DNA of 32,694 nucleotides, from NCBI RefSeq assembly GCF_002994615.1, contig NZ_PVNK01000022.1, forward strand, positions 1 to 32,694. The letters are read 5' to 3'. The stretch's first letter is position 1. Every line of letters starts with the position of its first letter. Under the pieces are notes generated by a model. The model saw nothing but the letters and a program-made list of their open reading frames with translations, did not search any database and was not told the DNA's origin. This DNA comes from Enhygromyxa salina. GTDB lineage: Bacteria > Myxococcota_A > Polyangia > Nannocystales > Nannocystaceae. The translations under genes and the position numbers were made by a program. Below, piece by piece: positions 21,610 through 28,686 of the stretch.

Positions 21610-23778
21610 TCACCGAGCCGCGCCCGGGACCACGCCGAGCCCATCGCGAGGATCGAGGACGGGCGCGTAGCGGCGGGTGCAGTCGACGGCCTCGGGCGCG
21701 GCGAGGTCCCCGGCCTCGAACGCCGCCGAGCAGTGCTCGCTGGCGTCGGGTCCGAAGCTGTGGAGGCGCAGGGTCTGGTCCTCGGGCAGCTCGCCGATCC
21801 ACCAGATCGCCCAGCTCCAGCTCCCGCGCTCGACGGCGCGGGGGAACATCACGAACTCGGTCCCGCGCTCGTCCACGCTGACGCCCTCGCGTGAGAGCGG
21901 GGCCCAGCGTCCGTCGGCGTCGCGGACCTCGACGCGGACCGTGGGCCAGGTCGCGCCGTCCCAGCTCGGGGCCGCGCTGTCGAAGTGGAGGCGCGGCAGC
22001 GCGTCGAGCTCGGCCTCGACGCCGAGCTGCTCACGCAGGCGTTGGTCGAGCCGGTCGAGCGCGCGCCGGGTCCGAGCGTCGGGGCCGAGGGCGAACGCGC
22101 GGCGCAGGCCGGGGGCGACCCGGGCCGAGGGCCCCGCGCTGGTCGAGGCGACCGCGGCCTCGTCGACGCCGACCCTCTGGGCCAGCGCGGCGATCCGCTC
22201 GGTCATCAGCGCGCCCGCGTACTGACCCCAGAGCGTCGAGCCGCCCTCGTAGTGCTGCAGCGCGTACTCCTCGGGCGTGACGAAGTAGCTCATGTACTCA
22301 CCCGCGAGCCCGATCGCCACGGGCCGCGGCGCCGCGGCCGGGCCGGTCGTGGCCACCGCCTGCCGGATCCGCATGCCCATGATCGTGGTGAACTCGCCCG
22401 GGAGGCCGACGATGCTCAGGGGCCCGACGCGGTGGACCGAGATCGGGACGACCTGCGGGATCATCGAGGGCGGGAACAGCGTCGTGAACAGGGCCGGCGG
22501 CATCACGGGCTTCTTCGCTCCGTGGCCGGGCCTGCGCTCGCGGGTGACGGTCTGCCCCTCCGAAAATCGCTCGTGGTGGCGCGTGCGCCCGTCCTCGGCG
22601 CCGACGAGGACCGCCTTGCCGCCGAGCGCTCGCCGGGCGGACACCGTCTGCGGGGGGCCGTCGATCGCTTGGCTGGCGAGCGCGACCCGCTCGAAGCCGC
22701 TCTCGATCGCCCCGCTGATCGAGCGCCCGCAGCCGGGCTCGTCGGCGAGCGCGGACTCGACGATCGCGGCGCCCAGCGTGGTCCCGAGCGCGAGCGCGTC
22801 GGCCCGGCCCTGCGTCCGCCAGTTGGGCGAGACGTCGCCCTCGGGCCCGTTGAACAGGGCCACGACAGGATCGCCGAGCTCCGGGCGTGCGCGGTGGAGG
22901 GCAGCCTCGGCGTGGGCCGTGGCGACCGCGAACAGGTCGCCGTTGTAGGCGTCGGTCGCGTTGATCATCGAGGTCGCGTGGACCGCGAAGAAGGCCGCGA
23001 TCGCCAGGGCCTCGCCGTCGCGGTCTTCGATCCGCAGGGTCGTCAGGGTCGGGTCGACGGCCTGGCAGGGATCGACCCCCGCGGCCTCGGGCTCTCGATC
23101 GCGGGGGGCGTCGGGGCAGCGCGGGAGCTCGGCGTTGCCCGCGATGAGCAGCTCGGCCTCGGGGTTGTGCATGAAGGGCGCGACGCTGCGGTTGCGGACG
23201 ACGAGCGGGACCGTGCGGCTGTCGAGGCGCAGCTGCGCGGGCGCGCGTCCGGCCGCGGCCTCGGCGACCGCCGCCGCGATCCGATCGACGAGGAACTCGA
23301 ACAGCTCGGGATCGAAGCCCATGCGCCTCGACGCGACCCGGTTGTAGAGCCTGGTGGTCGAGAAGTTCGCCGGGCTGTGGTGCGTGTGCGTGGCCGACAA
23401 GAGCAGCTGCGCGCGGCCGATGTGCGTGAGCCCGTGATGCTCGCGCACGCGCTCGACGACGGCGTCGGCCAGGCCCGCCGGGATCGACCACAGATCGGCG
23501 ACGGCCAGGACCAGGGGCTCGCCGTGCTCGTCCTCGACGTAGATCGCCCGGGCCCACAGCCGGGTCCAGACCCCGTACCCGGTCCCGCCTTCGAACGAGT
23601 GCCCGCCGAGCGGGACCCCGGCGATCGGCGTGATGTCGACCTTGGCCGCGCCGGCCAGGACCTCGCCCGATCCGGTCTGCGGCTCGGGGGCGGCGTGGAT
23701 CGTGGGGCGCTCGACGCAGGCACCGAGGGTCGCGATCACGCACAGCACGACCAGGGCCAGGGCGCAGGGACGAGACAT
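21610..23778 (-). CDS. Neutral ceramidase-like lipoprotein
   Basis: The 722-residue product has a signal peptide with lipobox LGAC and then a neutral/alkaline ceramidase domain. Family motifs are GAAKVDITPIAGVPLGGHS near the N-terminus and SATHTHHSPANF with zinc-binding His. Next come FFAVHATSM with the second His and FNGPEGDVSPN with presumed nucleophile Ser317 (Ser274 in the Pseudomonas aeruginosa enzyme). PGEFTT supplies the Glu, and MSYFVTPEEYALQHYEGG the Tyr region. A C-terminal beta domain (from about 590) is also family-typical. It should hydrolyse ceramide to sphingosine and fatty acid outside the cytoplasm, which suits sphingolipid-containing myxobacteria or predation. The start at 23778 is set by the lipoprotein signal. 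Confidence 0.9.
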   Translation of the reverse strand: MSRPCALALVVLCVIATLGACVERPTIHAAPEPQTGSGEVLAGAAKVDITPIAGVPLGGHSFEGGTGYGVWTRLWARAIYVEDEHGEPLVLAVADLWSIPAGLADAVVERVREHHGLTHIGRAQLLLSATHTHHSPANFSTTRLYNRVASRRMGFDPELFEFLVDRIAAAVAEAAAGRAPAQLRLDSRTVPLVVRNRSVAPFMHNPEAELLIAGNAELPRCPDAPRDREPEAAGVDPCQAVDPTLTTLRIEDRDGEALAIAAFFAVHATSMINATDAYNGDLFAVATAHAEAALHRARPELGDPVVALFNGPEGDVSPNWRTQGRADALALGTTLGAAIVESALADEPGCGRSISGAIESGFERVALASQAIDGPPQTVSARRALGGKAVLVGAEDGRTRHHERFSEGQTVTRERRPGHGAKKPVMPPALFTTLFPPSMIPQVVPISVHRVGPLSIVGLPGEFTTIMGMRIRQAVATTGPAAAPRPVAIGLAGEYMSYFVTPEEYALQHYEGGSTLWGQYAGALMTERIAALAQRVGVDEAAVASTSAGPSARVAPGLRRAFALGPDARTRRALDRLDQRLREQLGVEAELDALPRLHFDSAAPSWDGATWPTVRVEVRDADGRWAPLSREGVSVDERGTEFVMFPRAVERGSWSWAIWWIGELPEDQTLRLHSFGPDASEHCSAAFEAGDLAAPEAVDCTRRYAPVLDPRDGLGVVPGAAR

Positions 23779-23902
23779 CTGCGCGAGGCTACCGAACAGC
23801 CCCGGACCGCGCGAGCGGGCGCGCCGGACAGCCAAGCCGTGGGCAGCCTCGAAGAGGTGGAAGCGGGTCCCCGGGGGCTACGGTTCCGCCAGGAACTTCA
23901 GA

Positions 23903-23990
23903 TACCGGGCGTACTGCAAGTTTTGGCGACAAAGCCCTCGGCGAAGAGGCCAAGCGAGGCGGCGCGATGCATTGCACCCCGGGCTGCTAG
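23903..23990 (-). repeat. Palindromic repeat, half copy (minus orientation)
   Basis: Read on the minus strand from 23990, this matches the left 88 bases of the complete element at 32529. It runs through the 14-base arm and the inner GCCAAAAC, and ends just past the palindrome centre, where similarity stops abruptly. The right half is absent. Its CTAG (23987-23990) contains the stop codon of the RCC1-repeat gene. Confidence 0.88.
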
Positions 23991-26182
23991 GGGACGTCCA
24001 TCACCGTCGGGGTCAGGTACACCCGCGTGGGCACGCGGGCGAGCTGGCCCCAGACGTCGTCCCCCCAACACCTGACCTCGCCGCTCTTCATCCGTGCGCA
24101 GGTGTGCTCGTTTCCGGCCGCGAGCTCGACGACGTCATCGGGGAGGTCCGGGACCGGTTTCCACTCGGTCGTCTCGCTGTAGGGGTTGTCGCCCCAGCAG
24201 CGCACGGCCCCGCCCGAGCTCAGCGCGCAGTGGTGCTGGCCCCCAGCCACGAGCTGCGTGATCTTGTCGAGGTCCAGATCCTTGGTGTCCGACGATTTGT
24301 AGTGGTTGGCCTTGGGCGTGCGCCCGTCCGTGCTCCACTCGGTCTCGGTCTGCCCGACCCAGCAGCTGACCTTGCCCGACTTTCGCAGCGCGCAGTCGCT
24401 ATAGCTCGAGCTCGAGACCGCCACGGCGTCGCGGATGCCCGCGATCTTCGTGAACTCTCGGGGGGGCGGCTGGTCGTTCCAGGAGTAGAGCTCCCCGAAG
24501 CAGCTGACCTGGCCGCTGCCGTGGGCGACGCAGCCGCGCATGTTCGACGTGGACACGTCGATCGGCGCCTTGATCTGGCGATCGACCTCGAGCAGGCCGA
24601 ACGACTGCCCGCAGCTCAGCGCGGCCTTGCGGCCCGTGCCCGCGATCGTGCACAGGGGCGTGGGCCCGGCCGCGAAGGTGTGGACCTCGGGGATCGCGGT
24701 GCTCGGGGTGAAGGTCGGGGCGCCCGTGCTCTGGGCGTTCCAGTTGCCACACTGCAGCGCGCCGCCCGAGCGCAGGAAGCACGCCTCCCAGCCGGTGCTG
24801 AAGGAGACGATGTCTCCGCTGGTCGGCAGCGCGAGCACGCTGGGCTTCGAGACCTCGGCGATGCCGATCTGGTCGAGCGTGTCACTGCCCCAGCAGCGCA
24901 GCGCGCTGGTGTCGTCGACGGCACAGGTCGTGCGTCCGAACGCCGCGATCGAGCTGGCCTTCAGATCGGGGACCACGTGGGCGTGGCTATCGTCGCGGCC
25001 GAGGGCCTCGCCGCGGTCGAAGCCCCAGCAGGCGATGCGATCGTCACGGGTCAGTGCGCACGACAGATCCTCCGCGACCGCCAGCTCGACGACGCCGTCG
25101 AGACCGGCGACCGGGGCCGCGGACTCGCGCGTCGTCGAGCCGCCGTCCCCGAGCTGGCCATAGACGTTGCGACCCCAGCACTGCGCGCGCCCGTCGACCG
25201 TCCGCGCGCACGCGTGGGTCCGCGTGGTCGCCAGCTCCGCGAGGCCCCGGGCGTCGGAGATCTCGCGCATGCCGATGTCCTGCTCGCGTATCAGCGACAA
25301 CAGGTCCTGGGTGCTGCACACGGTCTTGCCGTCGCCACGCAGCACGCACAGGGTGTTCCAGCCCAAGAGCGCGAGGTCGAGGGCGCCGCGAAAGCGACCG
25401 ACCTCGAGCACGTCGGGGAAGTCCTGCTCGTCGAGCTCGGTCGGCGGCTGGCCGCCGCTTGCCTGACCTTGCTTGAACTGACCTTGCTTGAACTGAGTGT
25501 CGTAGCGATGCCAGCTTTTGATCTCCTGGCCCCAGCACACGACGTCGCCCTGGCCCGTCAGCCCGCACGCGAGGCCGTCGCCCACGGTCATGGCCACGGC
25601 GCCGCTGAGGCGCGGCCGCGGGACGCCGAACTCCTCGGCGCCCCAGCACCACAGCTCACCGCCCGCGAGCATCGCGCACGACTCGCCGTCGCCGATCTCG
25701 AGCTCGACGGCGTCGGTGATGCCCGCGACGTCGTAGACGTGCTGCGATCCCCATCGAACCGCGCCCCAGCACCGGACCCGGCCGTCTTCGACCACCGCGC
25801 ACGCGCGCGAGCTCGCCGTCGAGATGCGCCGCGCGTCGTGAACCAGCTCGATGCGCGAGGCCGGGCCCCACTTGCGGGTGCCGTAGACCGCGGGGTCGCT
25901 CGGCGGCTGGTCCGGGAGCTCGCGCAGCTCCATCTCCGCCGCCGGCCCGCGCCCCCAACAAAACACCGAGCCCGTGCGCTCGACCGCGCAACCGAACTCG
26001 GGCTCGATCGAGATGTCGACCCAACGGGATTTGGACTGGGCCTCGGCGGGGTCCTCGTCGGTCTCTGGCGCACGCAGCTCGGGGGTGACCGTGGAGCCTG
26101 GGTTCAGGTCTGCCGTGGGTCGTGGCGTGCATGCGGCCAGCGCAGCGCTGGCGAGGAGCAGGACCGGGCACCTGGCAGACAT
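23987..26182 (-). CDS. RCC1-repeat lipoprotein with 14 propeller blades
   Basis: The 731-residue product has a signal peptide with lipobox LAAC. It then carries 14 repeats, each with a Cys pair of the form xCAxxxxGxVxCWG; nine keep CWG exactly and the others are variants such as CFG or CGQ. Fourteen blades would make two seven-bladed RCC1-type beta-propellers. The paired Cys in each blade probably form disulfides after export. Such proteins are common on myxobacterial cell surfaces and are usually of unknown ligand. A 15-base tandem duplication inserts a repeated KQGQF in one loop. The stop TAG is provided by the adjoining palindromic repeat. It is divergent from the GAF/Fis regulator, whose palindromic sites lie 60-95 bases upstream of this start. 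Confidence 0.9.
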   Translation of the reverse strand: MSARCPVLLLASAALAACTPRPTADLNPGSTVTPELRAPETDEDPAEAQSKSRWVDISIEPEFGCAVERTGSVFCWGRGPAAEMELRELPDQPPSDPAVYGTRKWGPASRIELVHDARRISTASSRACAVVEDGRVRCWGAVRWGSQHVYDVAGITDAVELEIGDGESCAMLAGGELWCWGAEEFGVPRPRLSGAVAMTVGDGLACGLTGQGDVVCWGQEIKSWHRYDTQFKQGQFKQGQASGGQPPTELDEQDFPDVLEVGRFRGALDLALLGWNTLCVLRGDGKTVCSTQDLLSLIREQDIGMREISDARGLAELATTRTHACARTVDGRAQCWGRNVYGQLGDGGSTTRESAAPVAGLDGVVELAVAEDLSCALTRDDRIACWGFDRGEALGRDDSHAHVVPDLKASSIAAFGRTTCAVDDTSALRCWGSDTLDQIGIAEVSKPSVLALPTSGDIVSFSTGWEACFLRSGGALQCGNWNAQSTGAPTFTPSTAIPEVHTFAAGPTPLCTIAGTGRKAALSCGQSFGLLEVDRQIKAPIDVSTSNMRGCVAHGSGQVSCFGELYSWNDQPPPREFTKIAGIRDAVAVSSSSYSDCALRKSGKVSCWVGQTETEWSTDGRTPKANHYKSSDTKDLDLDKITQLVAGGQHHCALSSGGAVRCWGDNPYSETTEWKPVPDLPDDVVELAAGNEHTCARMKSGEVRCWGDDVWGQLARVPTRVYLTPTVMDVP
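25466..25495. repeat. 15-bp tandem duplication inside the RCC1-repeat gene
   Basis: ACCTTGCTTGAACTG occurs twice in direct succession (25466-25480 and 25481-25495). It adds five residues in frame to a loop between propeller blades, and is probably a recent slippage event. Confidence 0.9.
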
Positions 26183-26241
26183 GACGCGATGCTATCGCGG
26201 GGCTGACCGGGACGCCTGCTTCGGCACCGGGCGCGACCTTC

Positions 26242-26277
26242 CACCGACATTGCAGTGATGGCACCGAAATATCGCTG
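26242..26277. promoter_or_regulatory. Two 16-bp palindromic sites upstream of the GAF/Fis regulator
   Basis: The sites are 26242-26257 (CACCGACATTGCAGTG) and 26262-26277 (CACCGAAATATCGCTG). Their starts are 20 bases apart, about two helical turns, so a protein could bind both on one face. They lie between the divergent RCC1-repeat and regulator genes. They match the consensus CACCGA-N4-TCGGTG found five more times inside the regulator gene. Confidence 0.6.
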
Positions 26278-26298
26278 CAACTCGCACGTCGGGGTAGA

Positions 26299-27045
26299 GT
26301 GTTCGGCGTGCCGGATCTCGTGGAGCTTCTCAACGAAATATCGGTGGCATTCGCACTCAGCAGCAACCTGCGGACGCTGCTGCCCCGGCTAGCCCCGGCG
26401 ATGGCGCGGCACCTTCCGGTCGTCGAGGTCGAGGCTCTCCATCTCGACCGTGAAGGCCAGTCTGTGCAGATAGCGGCACACGCGCCAGAGTCAGGCCGCT
26501 GCTGGATCGGACAGCGTTCTGCTCGTTTTCTCCATCGCCAGGCCATCCGGGGCGCGGTCTGGTGTGACGAGGTCGAGCCCGCGAGGGTCGCGATGACGCC
26601 CGTCGCGGCACGCCTGAAGATCATGGTTGGGCACGCAGGGCTGCTCTCGATCGGGTTTGAGACGGATATTTCGGTGGAAGGTGGAGCCACATCCAACACC
26701 GAAATATGGGTGAGCAGTCTTCAAGGTCACTGCGCTCGGCTGGGTCAGCTCGACGCCACGGCACGCCGCTGTCGACATGCCCATCGTGAAGTCACACAAG
26801 TCACACAAGACACAGAAGACACCGAGACTTCGGTGAAAGACCGCAGCGAGCCTGGCACCGATATTCCGGTGAGAACGCTCGATGCAGCGATCATTGACTG
26901 CATCTCCAGCGCACTACAAGCAACTGGAGGCCAGATCTACGGGAAGGCGGGCGCCGCGAAGTTGCTGGGTCTCAAGCCCAGCACCCTTCAAAGCAAGATG
27001 CGAAGGCTCGGAATCGCGCGTAGCGACTTCGTCTCGAGCTCTTAG
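26299..27045 (+). CDS. GAF-like/Fis-type DNA-binding protein lacking an AAA+ domain
   Basis: The 248-residue product has an N-terminal region (about 1-145) resembling a GAF sensor domain (LVELLNEISVAFALSSNLRTLLPRL, then VEALHLDREGQSVQIAAHAP). A polar linker follows (VTQVTQDTEDTE). The C-terminus is a Fis-type helix-turn-helix (TGGQIYGKAGAAKLLGLKPSTLQSKMRRLGI, about 207-240) like that at the end of FhlA/HyfR-type sigma-54 activators. The central AAA+ ATPase of those activators is absent, so it cannot drive sigma-54 open-complex formation in the usual way. The start is GTG at 26299; GTG at 26308 is possible. It is less GC-rich than its neighbours. Its last four bases overlap the convergent glpD stop. 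Confidence 0.8.
   Translation: MFGVPDLVELLNEISVAFALSSNLRTLLPRLAPAMARHLPVVEVEALHLDREGQSVQIAAHAPESGRCWIGQRSARFLHRQAIRGAVWCDEVEPARVAMTPVAARLKIMVGHAGLLSIGFETDISVEGGATSNTEIWVSSLQGHCARLGQLDATARRCRHAHREVTQVTQDTEDTETSVKDRSEPGTDIPVRTLDAAIIDCISSALQATGGQIYGKAGAAKLLGLKPSTLQSKMRRLGIARSDFVSSS
26331..26346. repeat. 16-bp palindrome inside the regulator gene, site 3
   Basis: CAACGAAATATCGGTG, with one mismatch in the left half-site. It is translated as NEISV near the N-terminus and includes the rare ATA codon. Confidence 0.65.
26661..26712. repeat. Pair of 16-bp palindromes inside the regulator gene, sites 4 and 5
   Basis: Site 4 is 26661-26676 (GACGGATATTTCGGTG, translated TDISV). Site 5 is 26697-26712 (CACCGAAATATGGGTG, translated TEIWV). 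Their starts are 36 bases apart, the same distance as between sites 6 and 7. Confidence 0.65.
26820..26871. repeat. Pair of 16-bp palindromes inside the regulator gene, sites 6 and 7
   Basis: Site 6 is 26820-26835 (CACCGAGACTTCGGTG, perfect half-sites, translated TETSV). Site 7 is 26856-26871 (CACCGATATTCCGGTG, translated TDIPV). They are 36 bases apart, in the linker just before the Fis-type helix-turn-helix. Confidence 0.65.
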
Positions 27046-28655
27046 GTAAAGCCCAGATCGGCGTCGAGGCGAGCCTGGGCATGAGCGATCTCCGCGCGTT
27101 GGCGCTCGTCGTCCCAGGCGAGCTCCGAGGCCATGCGAGCGGCGAGCGGCGCGATCGCCGCTCGCGGGTCGAGGCCGTAGAGCGGCAGCCGTGTGCGTCG
27201 GTAGAGCAGATCCTCGAGCTTGGCCGCACCCTCGCGCGCGACCGCCCACGGGACCTCGCCCTCGACACAGGTGGCGCCCGGGTAGAGCGGCTGGGCCCCG
27301 AGCGCGAGGACCTGCTCGGCCTCGGTCCCGAACAGACGCGCGAGGCGGCCGGCGGTCGGCTCGTCGAGGTCGTGGGTCTGACCGAGGTGGCTGGCCAGCG
27401 CTTTGAGATCGCCGTCGAAGTCGCCGCCGGGCAGCGGCGGCTCGTCGCCTGGCTCGGGCAGCGCTCGGCCGAGGCCCTCGGCGACCGAGTCGAGCACCCT
27501 TCGGGCCATGCCGCGGTAGCCGGTGAGCTTGCCGCCGGCGACCGAGAGGATCCCGAGGGGCCCGAGCAGCAACTCGTCGCGGCGGGACAGCTCGGCCGGG
27601 TTCTTCTTGGTTGGGTCGGCGATCAGCGGGCGCAAGCCGGCCCACGCCCCGACGATGTCGCCGGGCCCGAGCGGCCCGCAGCTGAAGTAGTCGGAGACCG
27701 GCGCGAGCAGATAGTCGACGTCCTCGCGCTCGATCGTTGGCCAGACCTCCGCGCCGGGCTCGTAGGTCGTGTCGGTCGTGCCGATGTAGACCACGTCGCC
27801 GCGACGGATCGCGAAGATCCGGCGCTTGTCGCTGGTGTCGAGGACCAGGAGGTTGCGAACCGGCAGCTTCGACGCCGGGATCGAGATGTGGATGCCCTTG
27901 CTCAGGTGCAGCAGCGGCGAGGCTGCGGGGTTCTCGAGCCGCTGGATGGCCTCGACCCAGGGGCCGGCGGCGTTGACGATCATCCGGCCCTGGACGCTGA
28001 GCAGCTCGCCGCTGAGTTCGCAGCGGGCCTCGACGCCGATCGCCCGGTCGCCGCTGCGCAGCAGCCCGACGACGGGGGCATGGTTGATGAGCGTGGCCCC
28101 GGCCGCGGCCGCCGAGCGCAAGTTGGCCAGGACCAGGCGCGCGTCGTCGGTCAGGTACTCGCGGTAGGCGAGGGCGTGGGGGAACTTCCGCCGATCGAGG
28201 ACGGGCTCCTTCTCGGCCAGCGTCGAGCCGCTCCATGCTCGGTGCCCGTCCTTGCGATCGACGGCGCCCAGGCGCTCGTAGGTCGTGACCGCGATGCGCA
28301 GGCTGTAGAGCTTGGTCCGCCCGGACATCGGCATGACCATCCAGCGGGGCTCGCACAGGTGCGGGGCGGCCTTGTAGATCTCTTTGCGCTCGAGCGCGGT
28401 CTTGCGGACCAGGTTGATCTCGCCGCGCTCGAGGTAGCGCAGGCCGCCGTGGATCAGCTTCGAGGAGCGGCTCGATGTGCCCGAGGCGAAGTCGGCGGCC
28501 TCGAGCAGGGCCACGCTCAGGCCGCGTCGGGCGGCGTCGCGGGCGATGCCTGCGCCGGTGATGCCGCCGCCGATCACGATCAGATCGAAGCTCTCGCGCG
28601 CGAGCGCCGAGAGCGTCGACCCGCGCTCGTGGGTGGAGATAGTCGCGATGCTCAT
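27042..28655 (-). CDS. glpD: Aerobic glycerol-3-phosphate dehydrogenase
   Basis: The 537-residue product has the FAD-binding GGGITGAG motif (DLIVIGGGITGAGIARDAA) at the N-terminus, then FASGTSSRSSKLIHGGLRYLE, the GlpD/GlpA substrate and flavin signature. The central region has GPWVEAIQRL and GIHISIP, and it ends with the helical C-terminal domain. Length is near that of E. coli GlpD (501). It oxidises sn-glycerol-3-phosphate to dihydroxyacetone phosphate and passes electrons to quinone at the membrane. The ATG at 28655 (MSIATIS) was chosen over one five codons upstream at 28670. It follows the aminotransferase-like gene by about 30 bases and is probably co-transcribed with it. Confidence 0.92.
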   Translation of the reverse strand: MSIATISTHERGSTLSALARESFDLIVIGGGITGAGIARDAARRGLSVALLEAADFASGTSSRSSKLIHGGLRYLERGEINLVRKTALERKEIYKAAPHLCEPRWMVMPMSGRTKLYSLRIAVTTYERLGAVDRKDGHRAWSGSTLAEKEPVLDRRKFPHALAYREYLTDDARLVLANLRSAAAAGATLINHAPVVGLLRSGDRAIGVEARCELSGELLSVQGRMIVNAAGPWVEAIQRLENPAASPLLHLSKGIHISIPASKLPVRNLLVLDTSDKRRIFAIRRGDVVYIGTTDTTYEPGAEVWPTIEREDVDYLLAPVSDYFSCGPLGPGDIVGAWAGLRPLIADPTKKNPAELSRRDELLLGPLGILSVAGGKLTGYRGMARRVLDSVAEGLGRALPEPGDEPPLPGGDFDGDLKALASHLGQTHDLDEPTAGRLARLFGTEAEQVLALGAQPLYPGATCVEGEVPWAVAREGAAKLEDLLYRRTRLPLYGLDPRAAIAPLAARMASELAWDDERQRAEIAHAQARLDADLGFT

Positions 28656-28686
28656 TGCCCTCGCCCTCATTGACCTCGGGAGTGTG

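Noticed and set aside
21985..26206. Long plus-strand open frames (696 and 858 codons) across the ceramidase and RCC1 genes
   Set aside because: These are shadows of the minus-strand genes, which carry signal peptides and clear motifs.
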